A stretch of DNA of 64,000 nucleotides from Acanthaster planci (taxonomy: Eukaryota > Echinodermata > Asteroidea > Valvatida > Acanthasteridae), in assembly GCF_001949145.1 (NCBI RefSeq), contig NW_019091404.1, positions 777,047 to 841,046 on the forward strand. Reading direction: 5' to 3'. This document shows positions 1 through 12,100 of this stretch, one piece after another (position 1 is the first letter of the stretch; each line of letters opens with the position of its first letter). The position numbers and the translations under genes were made by a program. Below the pieces are notes generated by a model. The model searched no databases. It was not told the DNA's origin and saw only the letters and a list, made by a program, of their open reading frames with translations.

Positions 1-3000
1 GGAAATCAGGCAGAAAAAGAGACGACTTTAGTCTTTGCGATGTCTCCACGCTGGCTGAATCAGTGCCCCGATAAATCCAGCTTAGAGAGAGCTCTTCATC
101 TTGTTACACCAGAAACAGCAACAAGGAAACAACTGTGTGTCCTGCAATCCACTTATTGCATTTCTGAGATTACTAATCATCCAGAGTGGGCAATGCAATG
201 ACTGGACAGTGTCCGAACAGGAAATGGATGGAAAGTCTGTGGGTCACCCAAGGCCCTTCCTCCAGCCAGCCAGCTAGCCAGCCAGGCCTGGCCTGTAATC
301 TCTCTTCAGGTGCTAACAGAAAACCTGTCAGTTTACACCTCTGGAGAGTGTAATCTGCACCCTCCAACAAATTAATTCACACCTCCCAGATGCTTCATGC
401 CTGGCAAAGCTGTTAAGGCAACACAGCCCAAGTTGTTTATTGCTCCAGACAGTCCCTTACCTGTAGTCCTTCACCAAGGTGATAGCTGATCAACACCTTT
501 TCATTATCCAGTGGCTAGGTCTTTTTTACAACCTTGAAAAAAAATGGAACATCCATCTCCCAATCAGAGGATATAACCCTGCAGATTACGCAGCAATCAA
601 AGTCTTCACTTGTCTAAATTTTAAAGCAATAAGTTTTCACCTCTGTAGATGCAAGTGCAGTGAGAGGGACAGACTACAGAATTTTTTTCCACCTGGAAAG
701 TAACACTGGTCTTCTGCAAGAAAAGGGAAGAAATGACTCTGATATGGTTCACTGATTAGCACCAGATTATTTTTTTCCAGTCTAGCTGCTGTAAATACAC
801 CCACAGTGTGAGTTCCCAAGAGAGATGTCCTCTGCAGAAATTGTGCGGTTTGACAGCGTCAATATCAGATTCGTGGGAAAGAAAATAAGACCTTCTTGAG
901 GTACAAACTTCTACGTCATTATGGGTTGCAGCTTTCTCGCATTTCAAAAGACCATCCCTCAGACTGTGAAGGTACAATAATGTTTCTGACGTTATCAACG
1001 AAACCCCAAAGAAGAATCCTATCTTATCTGTCCTGAGAGAGCAGTAACCAGCCCCTGGCAAAAGTCCAACCCACACCTAATCCTTGCTCCAGCTGACAAA
1101 AGGCTGAGACGTTTTCTTCACAACATCTCTTTCGCTCTCTCTCCCTCTACCTACGCAGGACCCTGGCAGAGGAAAGTTCAGTCATCACTAAGTAATCTAA
1201 CTCCTCTAACAATCATCCGGCTACAGTCGTACAGAAAAATCTCCAAAAGCCAGTCAAAGAATACTTCTGTGACCGAAGCAGAGGATCACGCTTGCGAGCC
1301 CCGTTGGCGACACTTCGCACACACGCGCCAGATGACAATAGAATTCCTACGGAGAATTCCTGCACTGTGGCCCAATGCACCAGTCTGTCCAACAACTTGT
1401 TTTCCGCCCAGCTCGCAGAGGTAGTCGAATTTCAAACACAGAGGTGGATGATCTGAGAGATGGAGTGACATCTACGGAGGGACCGGGATGGATTGCCGGA
1501 CTGATTTCCCCCTGGATCGAGTAGGCGGGGATGCATAAAGCATAGGATGCATACGCAGTGATATGAACAGGCACATAGGAGAGTTTTACTGGAGAGCAAA
1601 ATCAGAAATTTAAACAACCAGCATCAGAAAGTCAAACTTCAGAAAATACCCATCTCCTTTGGTTGCAAATACAATCAGCAGTATTCACCACACAGATCAG
1701 ACAGTAGAAAACACTGTCAGGTTCAGCTGTCCTTCTACTACGCTTAGCCTATATATGAACTCTACCAGAAAGATCACAGAAGGTAGGTCAAGACTGGAAG
1801 AAATTAAGCCGTTAACTCTCTACTAACCAGAGCGGGAATGGTCAACAAATCACTGCAGTTCTGTTAATATTTTCCAAGTTGTATATAAGTGAACTGACCA
1901 GATGATCATGTTGCCAAGGGCACTTTTCCTTTCAACGAGAGGAATCTCTCAAAATATGCCGGCAGATATTTTTAGCGGGAACACCACAAGGCAGCGCCTG
2001 CATTCCTGAAGGGCTGGACAGACTAGCACAAGAGACAATCCATTCTCTCTGGCTTATGTGAGTCCTCCTCTTCTGCATGTGTGCCTAGCAAGTAATGATG
2101 ACGGTAATGGAAAAACCAGACAGTCTTATTTTCTCCCCAGTGGCCAAGTCACCGGCAGATGGGGGGGGGTAGCACCAGTCCCAAGCCAGGGCATACCACA
2201 CTGCAATCACATGTGCACAGGCCACTGGTACATGTATTAATTTCAATTACATTGTTTCTGTCACCAGTCATTTTGGTTCCAATCAATCCTTCCGTTTCTT
2301 CATGCATGAAGTTGTGTCCCTTCAACACTGCAGAAGGATTAAGGGAACTTGCTGAATAAATGAATATCCAGACGAGGGTAAATTTCCACCAATTTTCTTT
2401 TTTTTATGGTGGGGCAGAACAAGCTGTCACTTCATCCACGGCATTCAATACATAGAGACTTTCCTGGATCCTGAACACGGATTTCGGCTTTTACATACAA
2501 CTTGCCGCCGCTGTTTTAACAGATAATTGATTGAAGTTTGCATCTATTGGTACGGTCGGTAAATATTAAAAGCAGCATCACTCACCAAGCTTGATGTCAT
2601 AAGAGATCCACAGTCAAAACGCAGTTTTTGGGATTGCAAAACGACATAGAGTGGCAATCTGCAATCATTCAAGTTGTTTTGTTTTCAAACAAAACCGGTT
2701 ATGATGGCTGAAAAAGGTTCACAATAATTCTCCGAGTCACAGGGACTTGAAAAGTACCAAATTCTCAGGGAAACCTGGGGCAGTGGACAATATTCCATCT
2801 GGCAGGCAGACAGTAGCATTTTGTAAAGAGAGTTTTGTGTGTGGGTTTTAAATCACCTCCAATTTTCTGCCCCTCCTTAAAACCGCAGTTTTCAGCTGGA
2901 ATAAATGTCAACTTCAGGTAGAACTCTGAAGCAAGAGGAAGCTATAATTACAATGGCAAGCTGCTATGGGTGTTATGACTGTTAAGCACATCTGCAATCA

Positions 3001-3082
3001 GGATTTAACCAGTTGATGCAATTATGCTGGCCAATACCAACAAGCCTCAACAAGCTCTCTCTGTGGTGAGGTTTCCCCCTCC

Positions 3083-3145
3083 CCTCTTTCTCTCTCTCTC
3101 TCTTTCTCTCTCTCTCTTTCTCTCTCTCTCTCTTTCTCTCTTTCT
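3083..3145. repeat. CT/GA microsatellite
   Basis: Simple repeat of TC dinucleotides broken up by TTTC units, about 63 bp long. Its reverse frame reads as an Arg/Glu/Lys string that is not a gene. Confidence 0.9.
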
Positions 3146-5539
3146 TGGGAGCAGAGAGAATTGATACCACTGGGGTCATTACTCATTGCAACCAGAATTC
3201 AATTACCAAAGAAACGAATGGCTTTCATGGTATCAGTTAAAAATGGACCGGCAAAAATTAAGCAATGGAATTAATCATTACTACTGCCATCTGTCACTTC
3301 AAGAGTCAGCGAGCTCGAGATCCAACTGTGAACAATAAACACTAAATGTGGCCCTGAAGGTGAGCTGATGAACTTAACAAGGCTTTGAAATCAGATGCGG
3401 TTTACAGAAAATAAACACAAAGACATTTATTATTGCAATTATAAGCTGGTTCTTTTTAACATTGGATGTATGGATGGCAGTGGATTTCAAAAGACAAACT
3501 GAAACAAATCAGTCACCAATTAATTGCAAACTGAATGCAGATCATGTTCCCAAGGTGAAATATGTCATAAGCGGAACAAAACAGCAACTCCAATCAACCA
3601 ATGTAAAAGTACAAACACTGGCTATTCACCGAAATGGGAATGGCCTTCGTTGCCAAGCCACGTACACATTAGCTCCATGGTATATATACATGATTCCTCA
3701 GGAAATGACAAAGGCACATTAATTACAAACACAGAAAAATCCTTCACTTCAACAGCAGGCACAACGTGCCAATTATAGTGAACACCGAGTATAAACAAAT
3801 GACGTGATGAAAGCAAGGAATGCTACCAGCGATTAAAATCGAGTGGGGTTGAATTTCTGGGATTCTTTGCCCAACAACAATATGAATTTTTGTAACTTGG
3901 ATCACCAATACAGCTAAAAAAATGGAGCTGTGAAAATGAAAAAAAAAAATGGACTACAATGCCAAAGAAGTGAAACACCGATGACAGCACTGGTGAGATC
4001 CAAAGCTGAAGAAATCCGCATTTTCCAAATCCCAGCAACTTCAAATGGTAACTGATGCTTCTTGCGAGGAGATAACAGAGAGAAAACAGAGCCGTGCTTG
4101 ACCACTCTTCCCTGACTGCAATGAGTACTCCTTGGGATGAGCGCAGGGTGTCGATACGAGGGTCGAATCGTGGATGTTGGAGGTCGGACTCTGGTTACCA
4201 TTAGTTGACAGGCTTTGCATATCAGGGCCATTCTCTCAACACAGCTCATGAGGTTGAGTGAGTGAGGCATCCGAAGCATGAGGTGAGAGAAGCCCAGGAT
4301 GAGTCTGACATAACACAGCATAGTGGGGGGGGGTTGACAGCATCCCTTTAAAACACATCCAAGAGAAGAAAATTACTGGCTAGCACAAGTAAAATGCAGG
4401 AGGGAAATTCTATCATAAATGTCTCATCAGCCCGAAGAACAATGGAAAAGACATGAAGCTCGGCATGGCCAAAACAATCAACAAACTGATCAAAGTCCAA
4501 CACAACACTTTCATATTGTCATAGCGATGCAAGAAATGGAGGACAAAATATATTCAGGACACTCCAGTACAGCAACATCCACAGCTGCGCTGTCCAACAG
4601 GGTTACTCGAAAATACTATTTCTATTACTTGTTCAAATTTCCAGCCACCATCCTCCAGATAACATGGGAGATAGCCGGCAACTCGATTACTCTTTCCTGC
4701 TACAGCGGGACAATCTGATCGACCAATACTGCCTGGTTGTATTCCTCGTACGGCCTCACTGATTCTGAATGCACGCGCTCTGTTGATCAAGTGAACACAG
4801 ACCGACAGTTGGAATCACAAAGCCAAAAGAAGGAAAAAAACACTTGCCTGGAAGAGCCCATTTAAATTGGGGGGGGAGTGGGTAAAAATATCCTTTTCTT
4901 TTTGCCATATGAAACACAGACAGAGTGCAGAACGATCAGAATGAATGTTGGGGAGACTTCCCTCTTAAAAAAATGAAAACCAGTTGGATGCACCCGAACC
5001 CACCTTCAACTTTCATCGTCATCAGCCGTTACAATCATCTAGGCAGCGTACAAATAGTTTTTAAGTGATCGTGATGCGTGGCAAATTTGGCCAATCAAAG
5101 CACCTGCGGCATATGTGCAAGATCTTTGCTAAGTATTGTGTAAAAGGTTCATTTATTCATAAAAACCTGGGAAAGTTTTTCTATTCCTATTGGTCGAAAT
5201 GCATCATGTGACCATGTATTAACATTTGATAATGCCTGCTGAGAAGTAATGATGCCCGCGGCATAAATCACACGCTGGCACCTGGATACAAGACAGCTTA
5301 ATCGGGTCTGATTGGTCAGGAGTCTGTGAGCACGCAACGCGCTGCTCGCACAAGTTCATTGAGGGGGATTCTACGCCAAAACTTTCAAACGGAATATACC
5401 ATAAAATGGACAGGGGTGTGCAGGAAAATGAAAGTAAAATTTTAGAACAAAGTCATTAAAAATTAATTATATGTTGACTTCTTTTAACTCTCTGAAGAAA
5501 AAGATATTTATCCTCTTATTTACACAAGTGAAAATAGGC

Positions 5540-5750
5540 TATTCTATAAATTTGGGGTCCTGACCTGTATAATTTGACAGGGGGATATATCATTGATATT
5601 GACTATTTTTATTTCTTTGGCAGGTAATTGGCAGTACTGGTACTTAGTCACTCTTGAAAACTAAAGAACGAATTTTAAACTTAAAACAAAAATCACACAC
5701 AATATGTAACACGGACACAAAAAATATTGGACCCCAAATTTGTAGAATGA
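5540..5750. mobile_element. diverged inverted-repeat element (MITE-like)
   Basis: The left arm at 5540-5560 (ATTCTATAAATTTGGGGTCC) matches the reverse complement of the right arm at 5729-5750 with few mismatches. The right arm read on the minus strand, with its flank to about 5700, also resembles 30797-30852 on the plus strand (shared GGGGTCCAA and TTTTTGTGTCC blocks). That makes it a dispersed family rather than a lone palindrome. No target duplication was identified, so the ends are uncertain. Confidence 0.5.
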
Positions 5751-7954
5751 CCCCAATGCATCAGATTAGGTACACGAAAGCATACCACATTAGAGACAAG
5801 TGCAGTAGATGTAAACAGAATATGTCTAACAAATCCTACAATTTAAATGTCTGTAATTAGTCAACATTAAGTTGGAGGGAGGTAGTAGGGTAACATTAGT
5901 CCAGGTTTTAACACACACAAGATGAGGATCTTTTTCTGAATTTTGGCTTGTTTCCAACTCCAGGTTTCATGTCCAGTTTTACAATTATTCCTGAACTATC
6001 ATTGTTGAAACCATCAATCAGGGGTGGCATTTGAAATACATTTGGACTAAACTCGCGAATCTTGATGTGAGACAGCGCCCTCGTTTGCTCACAACAGCAG
6101 CACTCACAATCATATAAAGACAAACAGGCAAGAAAAGGTTCATGACCTCGTTCCAAGGGGCATCCACCAGTCCGTGCACTGCTTGTAGATTTGCAAATGT
6201 GCATTGATCCGCTTTGTCCACAGGTACCCTCTCACTCGTGAACAAGAGACTGGGAATGCGTTATCCCACAGGGATGTTGCTGCTACGTGAAAACGTTTCC
6301 GTGGCTCTAGAGGGATGAGTTTGGTATGGAGACAGTCGACCTGAAAACACAGAGGGATGCCTCCTTTGAATATCCCCACTTGGCCTCACCTTGAACTTTC
6401 AAAAGCGTGACTCAGCACCAAATTGCCTGTGCAAGCAAGCGCCTTAGCACATAATCCAAAGCGTGCGCGCATTTGACATGCTTTATTGTCCAACAATACC
6501 ACGGGAGTCACACAGTGGAATGGCAGAAGTGCATTCAGAAAAAAAAAAAAAGGATTCTGTAATTACTGCCAGCTCATCATGATGTGCACGACCAAAGGCT
6601 GACAAGCTGGTGCATCCTGCCGCTAACATCTGTTTAATATAAATATGGCCTTCAACGATGCACAGACCTTGAAGAAAATGTGTGTATCCCCGGTAAAAAT
6701 TGGCTTTAAAAGTTTCCTCATGGGGTATCTTTCGATGGAATCGTCAGGACTACACAGCTACAGAGCAGAACAGCTATAGGGCAGTTACTTACATCAGTCA
6801 GCATCATCTCTCAATCCAAATACACCTTCCTTCTCCTTGCCCTTCCCACTTCCACCATTACCATGATTTGTTGTCATTTAAGGTAGGTTCTTATGTTTAA
6901 GCTAGGAATCGGTTACTAAAAGAGAAATCTTGAAAATCCTACAGAAAATCATCAGCAAATACTGGAAGTCAGTTTCAGTTTTAATCAATCCTAAAATACA
7001 ATGTACAATATAGCTATACATGTACATGTATAAATAGCAAATTTCCAGGAACAAAACTCAAAAATGCAGACACATAAATGTGATCAAATTAACCCACTTT
7101 TATTTCTGCACTACTGCCCTTATCCTAATGTAAAGAGATCGACGACCCCCCACAAAAATGCCCCACAGATAACATACATTTAAAGCAATTTCAGCACACA
7201 TCGAGGGAGGGGGGGATTTTTTTATATATACATTTCTGGCATTTTTTTTTTCTTGCGGAAAACTAGGCTTACTACCCTCGGGCACAAGATGGCGGGCAAA
7301 TGGAAATCTATATGTACAAATAATTCAACAGCAACCGGCAGTGGCAACTGGCCAATATTAGCCTGTGCAAGACAAAAGGGTTGGCAGGCCACAATCTTGG
7401 TTGGTCCCTTGAAGCAGCCATGCAATGGCATGAGCCTGGCCCAAAGGGAACGTGTGTCCCCAATATTACCAAAATGGTCGTTGAAGGGTGATTCGTGCAG
7501 CTAATCTTTGAAATCCCCCCAGCCCAATAAGTGGCAATATTCCGCACGATTTACCTGAATGCCAAGTTTAGTAACAAGCACAGGGTAAACAAGTTCCAGG
7601 TTATTTGCAAGGATGGATTTGCAGGTTAGTAGCACAGTGGCACAGTTTCAGTCACTGCGCTAACCTGCACTTCACGTCACAGACACGAGAACTGGAGGCC
7701 CACAGGTGTACACCTGCAGCTATGGAAGGGTGAGGAAACATACCCCCCCCCATGCTTAGGATTATAATGAGGATTTTTTTTCCATTCAGGAAAAAGCAAA
7801 TTACATTACATTTTTGTTATAGGCTGTTCAAATGAACCATTCAAATACACCCTGTAAGGCATTCCTTTGTCAATGTTTCAATCCCTGTTGCCTGCGACTA
7901 GATCTGTGATTGCACATGGGATGTACCGTACTTGAAATATCTAGTCATGTGAAT

Positions 7955-8294
7955 AAGCCTTTAGCGAGTTAAATTTGAATAAATCTGGTCTACCGAGTTC
8001 CTTAAATTCACATGAACATAATAATTTGAATTCTCCACACTAAAGACACTTGCTATACCTCATGATTTGGGCAAGCTTTTGCTTGGCTACATAAGAGACA
8101 CCTTTCACCAATAAACTGTTGTTGTTTTTTTCAATGGATAAGAAGGGCACAAAGGAACCAGTCCATTCCAGAAAGCGCGATCTCAATCACGAGGTATAGC
8201 AACAGTGTCTTTAGTCTGGGGAATTCAAATTGTGATATTTATGTGCAATCAGATAACTCAGTGTACCAGATTTAATTCAAATAGCAAAATGCTT
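7955..8294. mobile_element. palindromic MITE, copy 1 of a ~345-bp family
   Basis: The two ends are long inverted repeats sharing a TTTGAAT / AAATCTGGT terminal block and an inner block reading CTAAAGACACT then GCTATACCTC. The same architecture recurs in reverse orientation at 15991-16341, including the centre (a shared GGTTCCTTTGTGCC block, then TTCTTATCCATTGA). With no coding capacity and long arms, it fits a non-autonomous foldback-type DNA transposon. Superfamily not assigned. Confidence 0.75.
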
Positions 8295-8571
8295 GCTGAC
8301 TCTTCCTGCTGATGGCAGTATGGGAGTGGGCCTGCCGTAGCTCTCACGGTACTGTTTAATTTAAAACCTGCCTTACATGTAGGTCCTACAGAATGCATTT
8401 ACCAAGTATAATGAGTTAAATGCACAGCTTGCGCACGCTAAACTGAAAATGCGCTTTGTGTGTAATTTCTATTGCATGTAACTCACTGATTTTTTGCACG
8501 TGAGGCTTAACAGTTGAGGTCACCAAAATACGGGGGAGAATTCAACGGAATAAAACTTTCTAGATATGCAA

Positions 8572-8725
8572 AAGAGTAAAATGCCACTCTTCAAAAGAGT
8601 GAGTCCCTTATAAAAACCACTCCAAAGAGTGAAAAGAAGTTTTCACTCTTTTAAGAGTGATTGCCACTCTTTTGGAGTGGTTTTCACAAGGGACTCGCTC
8701 TTTTGGACAGTGGGTTTTCACTCTT
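8572..8725. mobile_element. inverted-repeat element built on AAGAGTG motifs
   Basis: About 154 bp. The left arm (AAGAGTAAAATGCCACTCTT and onward) pairs with the right arm read in reverse (AAGAGTGAAAACCCACTGTC and onward), through AGTCCCTT and AAACCACTCC blocks. The heptamer AAGAGTG or its complement CACTCTT recurs throughout both arms. Probably a hairpin MITE. Target duplication unclear. Confidence 0.65.
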
Positions 8726-9113
8726 CTGCATTTAGAGTAAATGATTCACAGATGAAACTGAACGTTCACTTCAAAGAATGGGGATGAGGAAGGGGAGATG
8801 AGTTCAAATAACAAATATTGATGTCTTCGCCTGCAAATGATTAGTCCAAATCCTAATGATTATTGCACTGTCATCAAAGTTAATTCTCTACTGACAGTCC
8901 CCCAGACCGGGATAAAAGGAACCGACAAATAATTGATTCTCTGACGTCACAGCAATTACCTTTGCGAGTATGTTTGTGAGTATGGAATGGTTCACTGTGA
9001 GGAAGAGGGGTGTGACTGTGAAGGAATGGCTTTTATGAAGGTGAAATAAATGCAGCAACATTGACAGAGAGTCATCTCTCTAGTTGTAGTAGGAAGTTGA
9101 CATGTGCTTGGAA

Positions 9114-9172
9114 TTAACCCTAACCCTCCTCAATCCTTCACCTGTTGGAGGACTGAGGAGTGTTAGGGTTAA
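9114..9172. mobile_element. 51-bp TTAA-flanked hairpin, copy 1
   Basis: TTAA at 9114-9117 and again at 9169-9172 enclose 51 bp that begin CCCTAACCCTCCTCAATCCT and end with a near-complementary arm finishing in TTAGGG. The stem is about 20 bp with two mismatches and has a short CCTGT-type loop. It matches 40841-40891 in reverse orientation at 49 of 51 positions. A TTAA target site and CCC.../...GGG ends are typical of piggyBac-superfamily elements; assignment to that superfamily is inference. Confidence 0.75.
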
Positions 9173-12100
9173 GTAATGAGTTTGCATGCATGTATAGATT
9201 TTACCTATTTGGAAAAGTTCTCTTTTCCAGTAGCTTATCAAATTTTGAAATGTTAAAATACTCAATAAAAACTGCTACTTTACAGGCTCCTGGTGGATGA
9301 TTATTATTCCATTATTTATCTTTTTAAAATTTGTCTTGGTAGTCATACTTGAACCTGCTCATTTCCCCCTTCATAGCAACATGCCACAAATTAGTACTGA
9401 AATGGAAACAAAATTCCCGAAAATATTGTTTTCTAACGCCATCCTAGACCCTTCAAAAACATGACGTACTCAGTAAATGAGAATTCTGCCCAGTCGCAGG
9501 ATAAAGCAATCAAAAATTCTTCTGCACTTCTCATTCCCTGGCAAATCCTGCCAAAACTAATACCTCAGCTAGGCTAATAGAGAGGAGACAATAAAGACAA
9601 GGCCGACACTCTCTACAATGCCCCTTATTGGGCGGGAGACAATAGACTCTATAACAACACCCCCCCAACAATCACTGCTAAACAAAAGGGTTAACGAGGA
9701 TATTACTGAGGCTGGAAACGGAGCGCAACTGGTAGTTAACAGGTTTATTCAAGGTAATTTGTTTTTACACACTGCACCATTCTTTTAAAATGGTGTTAAT
9801 TACCTGAGAGATATACACGGTACATTCAATTAGTATTTCAATATTTTTGGATGTGCTAATAATATTGCTCGGGACTTTCAACCGAAACACCTGTGTCAAA
9901 CTTTGGTCGATGTGAGCAGGGTCCTGATTTCTGAAAAAAAAAACATGGTTTATTTTCAGATAAGCAAACATTAAAACTTTGGGTTACCATGACATAAATT
10001 GACCTGCAAATGTGCATTGATTTCCCAGGTGAAAATAAGATATGGTCTGTTCTCCTGTGGACCACCATAAAACTCAGACAAAACTCTGTTTTCTTTATTC
10101 ACTATTTCCATCTTACGCAAAACCAGTAGTCTCAGCCCTCAACCACTGACATCCGTATATATGTTATGAAAGATCCTCAACAAAGGTGGGGATTTCATTT
10201 TGAAGCATCCAACCATGTTTTGTCACAATATGCCATGGGGGAAAAAAGGGGGGACAGCCTGCATCTGATTACAGCCTGAGCGTTGCTTGCTAAACCATTT
10301 TAAATGGTGGAGGGTGTTGCCTTCGTGAAATTTGCCAACAGACCATCACTCGAAATGAGTGTAATGGTAGTCTGATTCCACTACCTGATAATTATGTAAT
10401 ATAACCCCTCTCCTTCGCCCTTCCTTCTTGCCGACACCGCAATGATTTTGCCGACAAAACTGACTTGACGGGGTGTAACACCCCCTCCCCCCCGCAGGAT
10501 GCCCAAGGAATGCAGGAAAAGAATCAGCAAGGATTGGCATGAGCTATATTTTGGAGCACAAGGAGCTATGCAAAAGTACCACAGACAATAGAAGGGAAGG
10601 TTTGAGCCTCATACCCTTGATCCGACTCAGAGCCGATAGTTATTTCTCAGGGCAAGTTCAGACATGTACATACCACAGGCAGAAAGTAAAACAAATTGGA
10701 GGCCCCCCCGCCAAAAGAAAGTCTGCAGCAAAATTAACTTGAGCTGAAAAAGTGAGCACGAATATTTAATCTGAAGTCATGAAATGCATCTGTGCTTGTT
10801 TTCACGCCAAACACGAATAGCCTTTACATATTAGTAATGCTACTATTTACATATCCATCTGTCCCCGTTTGCAAAGAAAGTAACTCCACAAATGACGAAT
10901 GAAAGTCTGATTGATATAGAAGCTGTATCAGTCTAAAGTCTTGGAATGCAAAGCAATCAGATGTTTGTGCTCTCTGGGCCTGCCCAATAACACCCCTCAT
11001 CAAATCACCATTTCCTCAGTCCTGAGTGCAATATCAAGTGAGGTTGACACTCAAGGATTTGGATCATGGAATCAAAACCTGTACCATTTGTGGGCGTTGC
11101 TTCTGATCAAGGTGGGAAATTTGGAGGTAAATGTATCCCGAGAGCAAAACTTGTCATTCCACGGTCCTGACTGAACAAAACTCTGAACATGATTCTCATC
11201 AGATGCTGGAATTTCGTTTCGACTGTCTTGTTCAACAAAAAAATGTGGGTTGATTGTTTGGGTTCACTGGCCAGCCAATGACACTGTTGCCCTCCTTTTT
11301 AAGAGAAAGAAATGTGTCAGTATTTTAAGCGACATTCCTGGTCTTTGTGGACTTTCTGTCTTTTGAACTGTTCTAAAACTTACACTACATCTGGTTAGAT
11401 GATTGTTTGTCAGCCTCGTGTTCCGTCTCTTGTTCTGATAGTATACTTTGTTAAAGAGGTGCTGACTTAACTGGCACTGACTTAACATTTACTGGCACTG
11501 AACACTACTCACTTTTGTGATGCTTTATGTAAGCTGAAGAAATTTATTAGACAGCACCTTCAAATGGCAAAGTTTGTCTTCGAAACCCCCTGTGATTTTT
11601 TGGCTCACTGAATGTAATCAATTTATTTCATTTCTTTAATAATTAAAAATGCTTGGAAGGTGTAAGGGTGTGATGATTTCATACCCCTCAAGGACAAATG
11701 GAGGACGTAGCCTACCAGCAATGTTTTATACTCAGAGCAGAAGTAATACAAATGTAAAAAACTTGAACCCTAGTGTGGCCATGAACAATTTTCCATGTAT
11801 CATTGACCAGGTAACAAGAGTTTTAAACAAAGTAAACAGAAAAGAGGTCACTGTCACCCGGGAAAAATGTGTCATGCTTACAACTGCTTTGTTTACAAGG
11901 GGAGGTCAAGACTCCACAAGCTTTTAAAGTGATGAGTCTATACCACAGCCGGCAAACACAACGTATGTAGGGGCAGTGCAAGTATTGCCCTTTCTTTCGG
12001 TCTAGGCACCGTGCACTGAGTGTAATTTGGCCTGCGGATGGGGAGATATGACGAGCACGTACATTCTGTAATTGAATAAGCAGCGGCCCAAATTTCATTT

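Larger units (their letters stand above)
1..7954. other. non-coding stretch
   Basis: No coding exon could be supported on either strand. All open frames are short, overlap one another and resemble no family I recognise. The stretch holds a CT/GA microsatellite (3083-3145), a diverged inverted repeat (5540-5750) and several homopolymer runs. It lies 3' of the LIM-gene exon on that gene's strand, so it may be intron, 3' UTR or intergenic DNA. Confidence 0.5.

Noticed and set aside
455-520. Good splice-donor match CAG|GTAAGGGAC on the minus strand at about 461
   Set aside because: The short open stretch before it (ending YHLGEGLQ) has a weak acceptor and no recognisable sequence.
2982-3179. Arg/Glu-repeat protein frame
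   Set aside because: Product of the GA microsatellite.
4554-4600. Acceptor-like site followed by C-G-C-C, tested as the second half of the LIM domain
   Set aside because: A stop follows within a few codons and the residues do not fit a LIM pattern.
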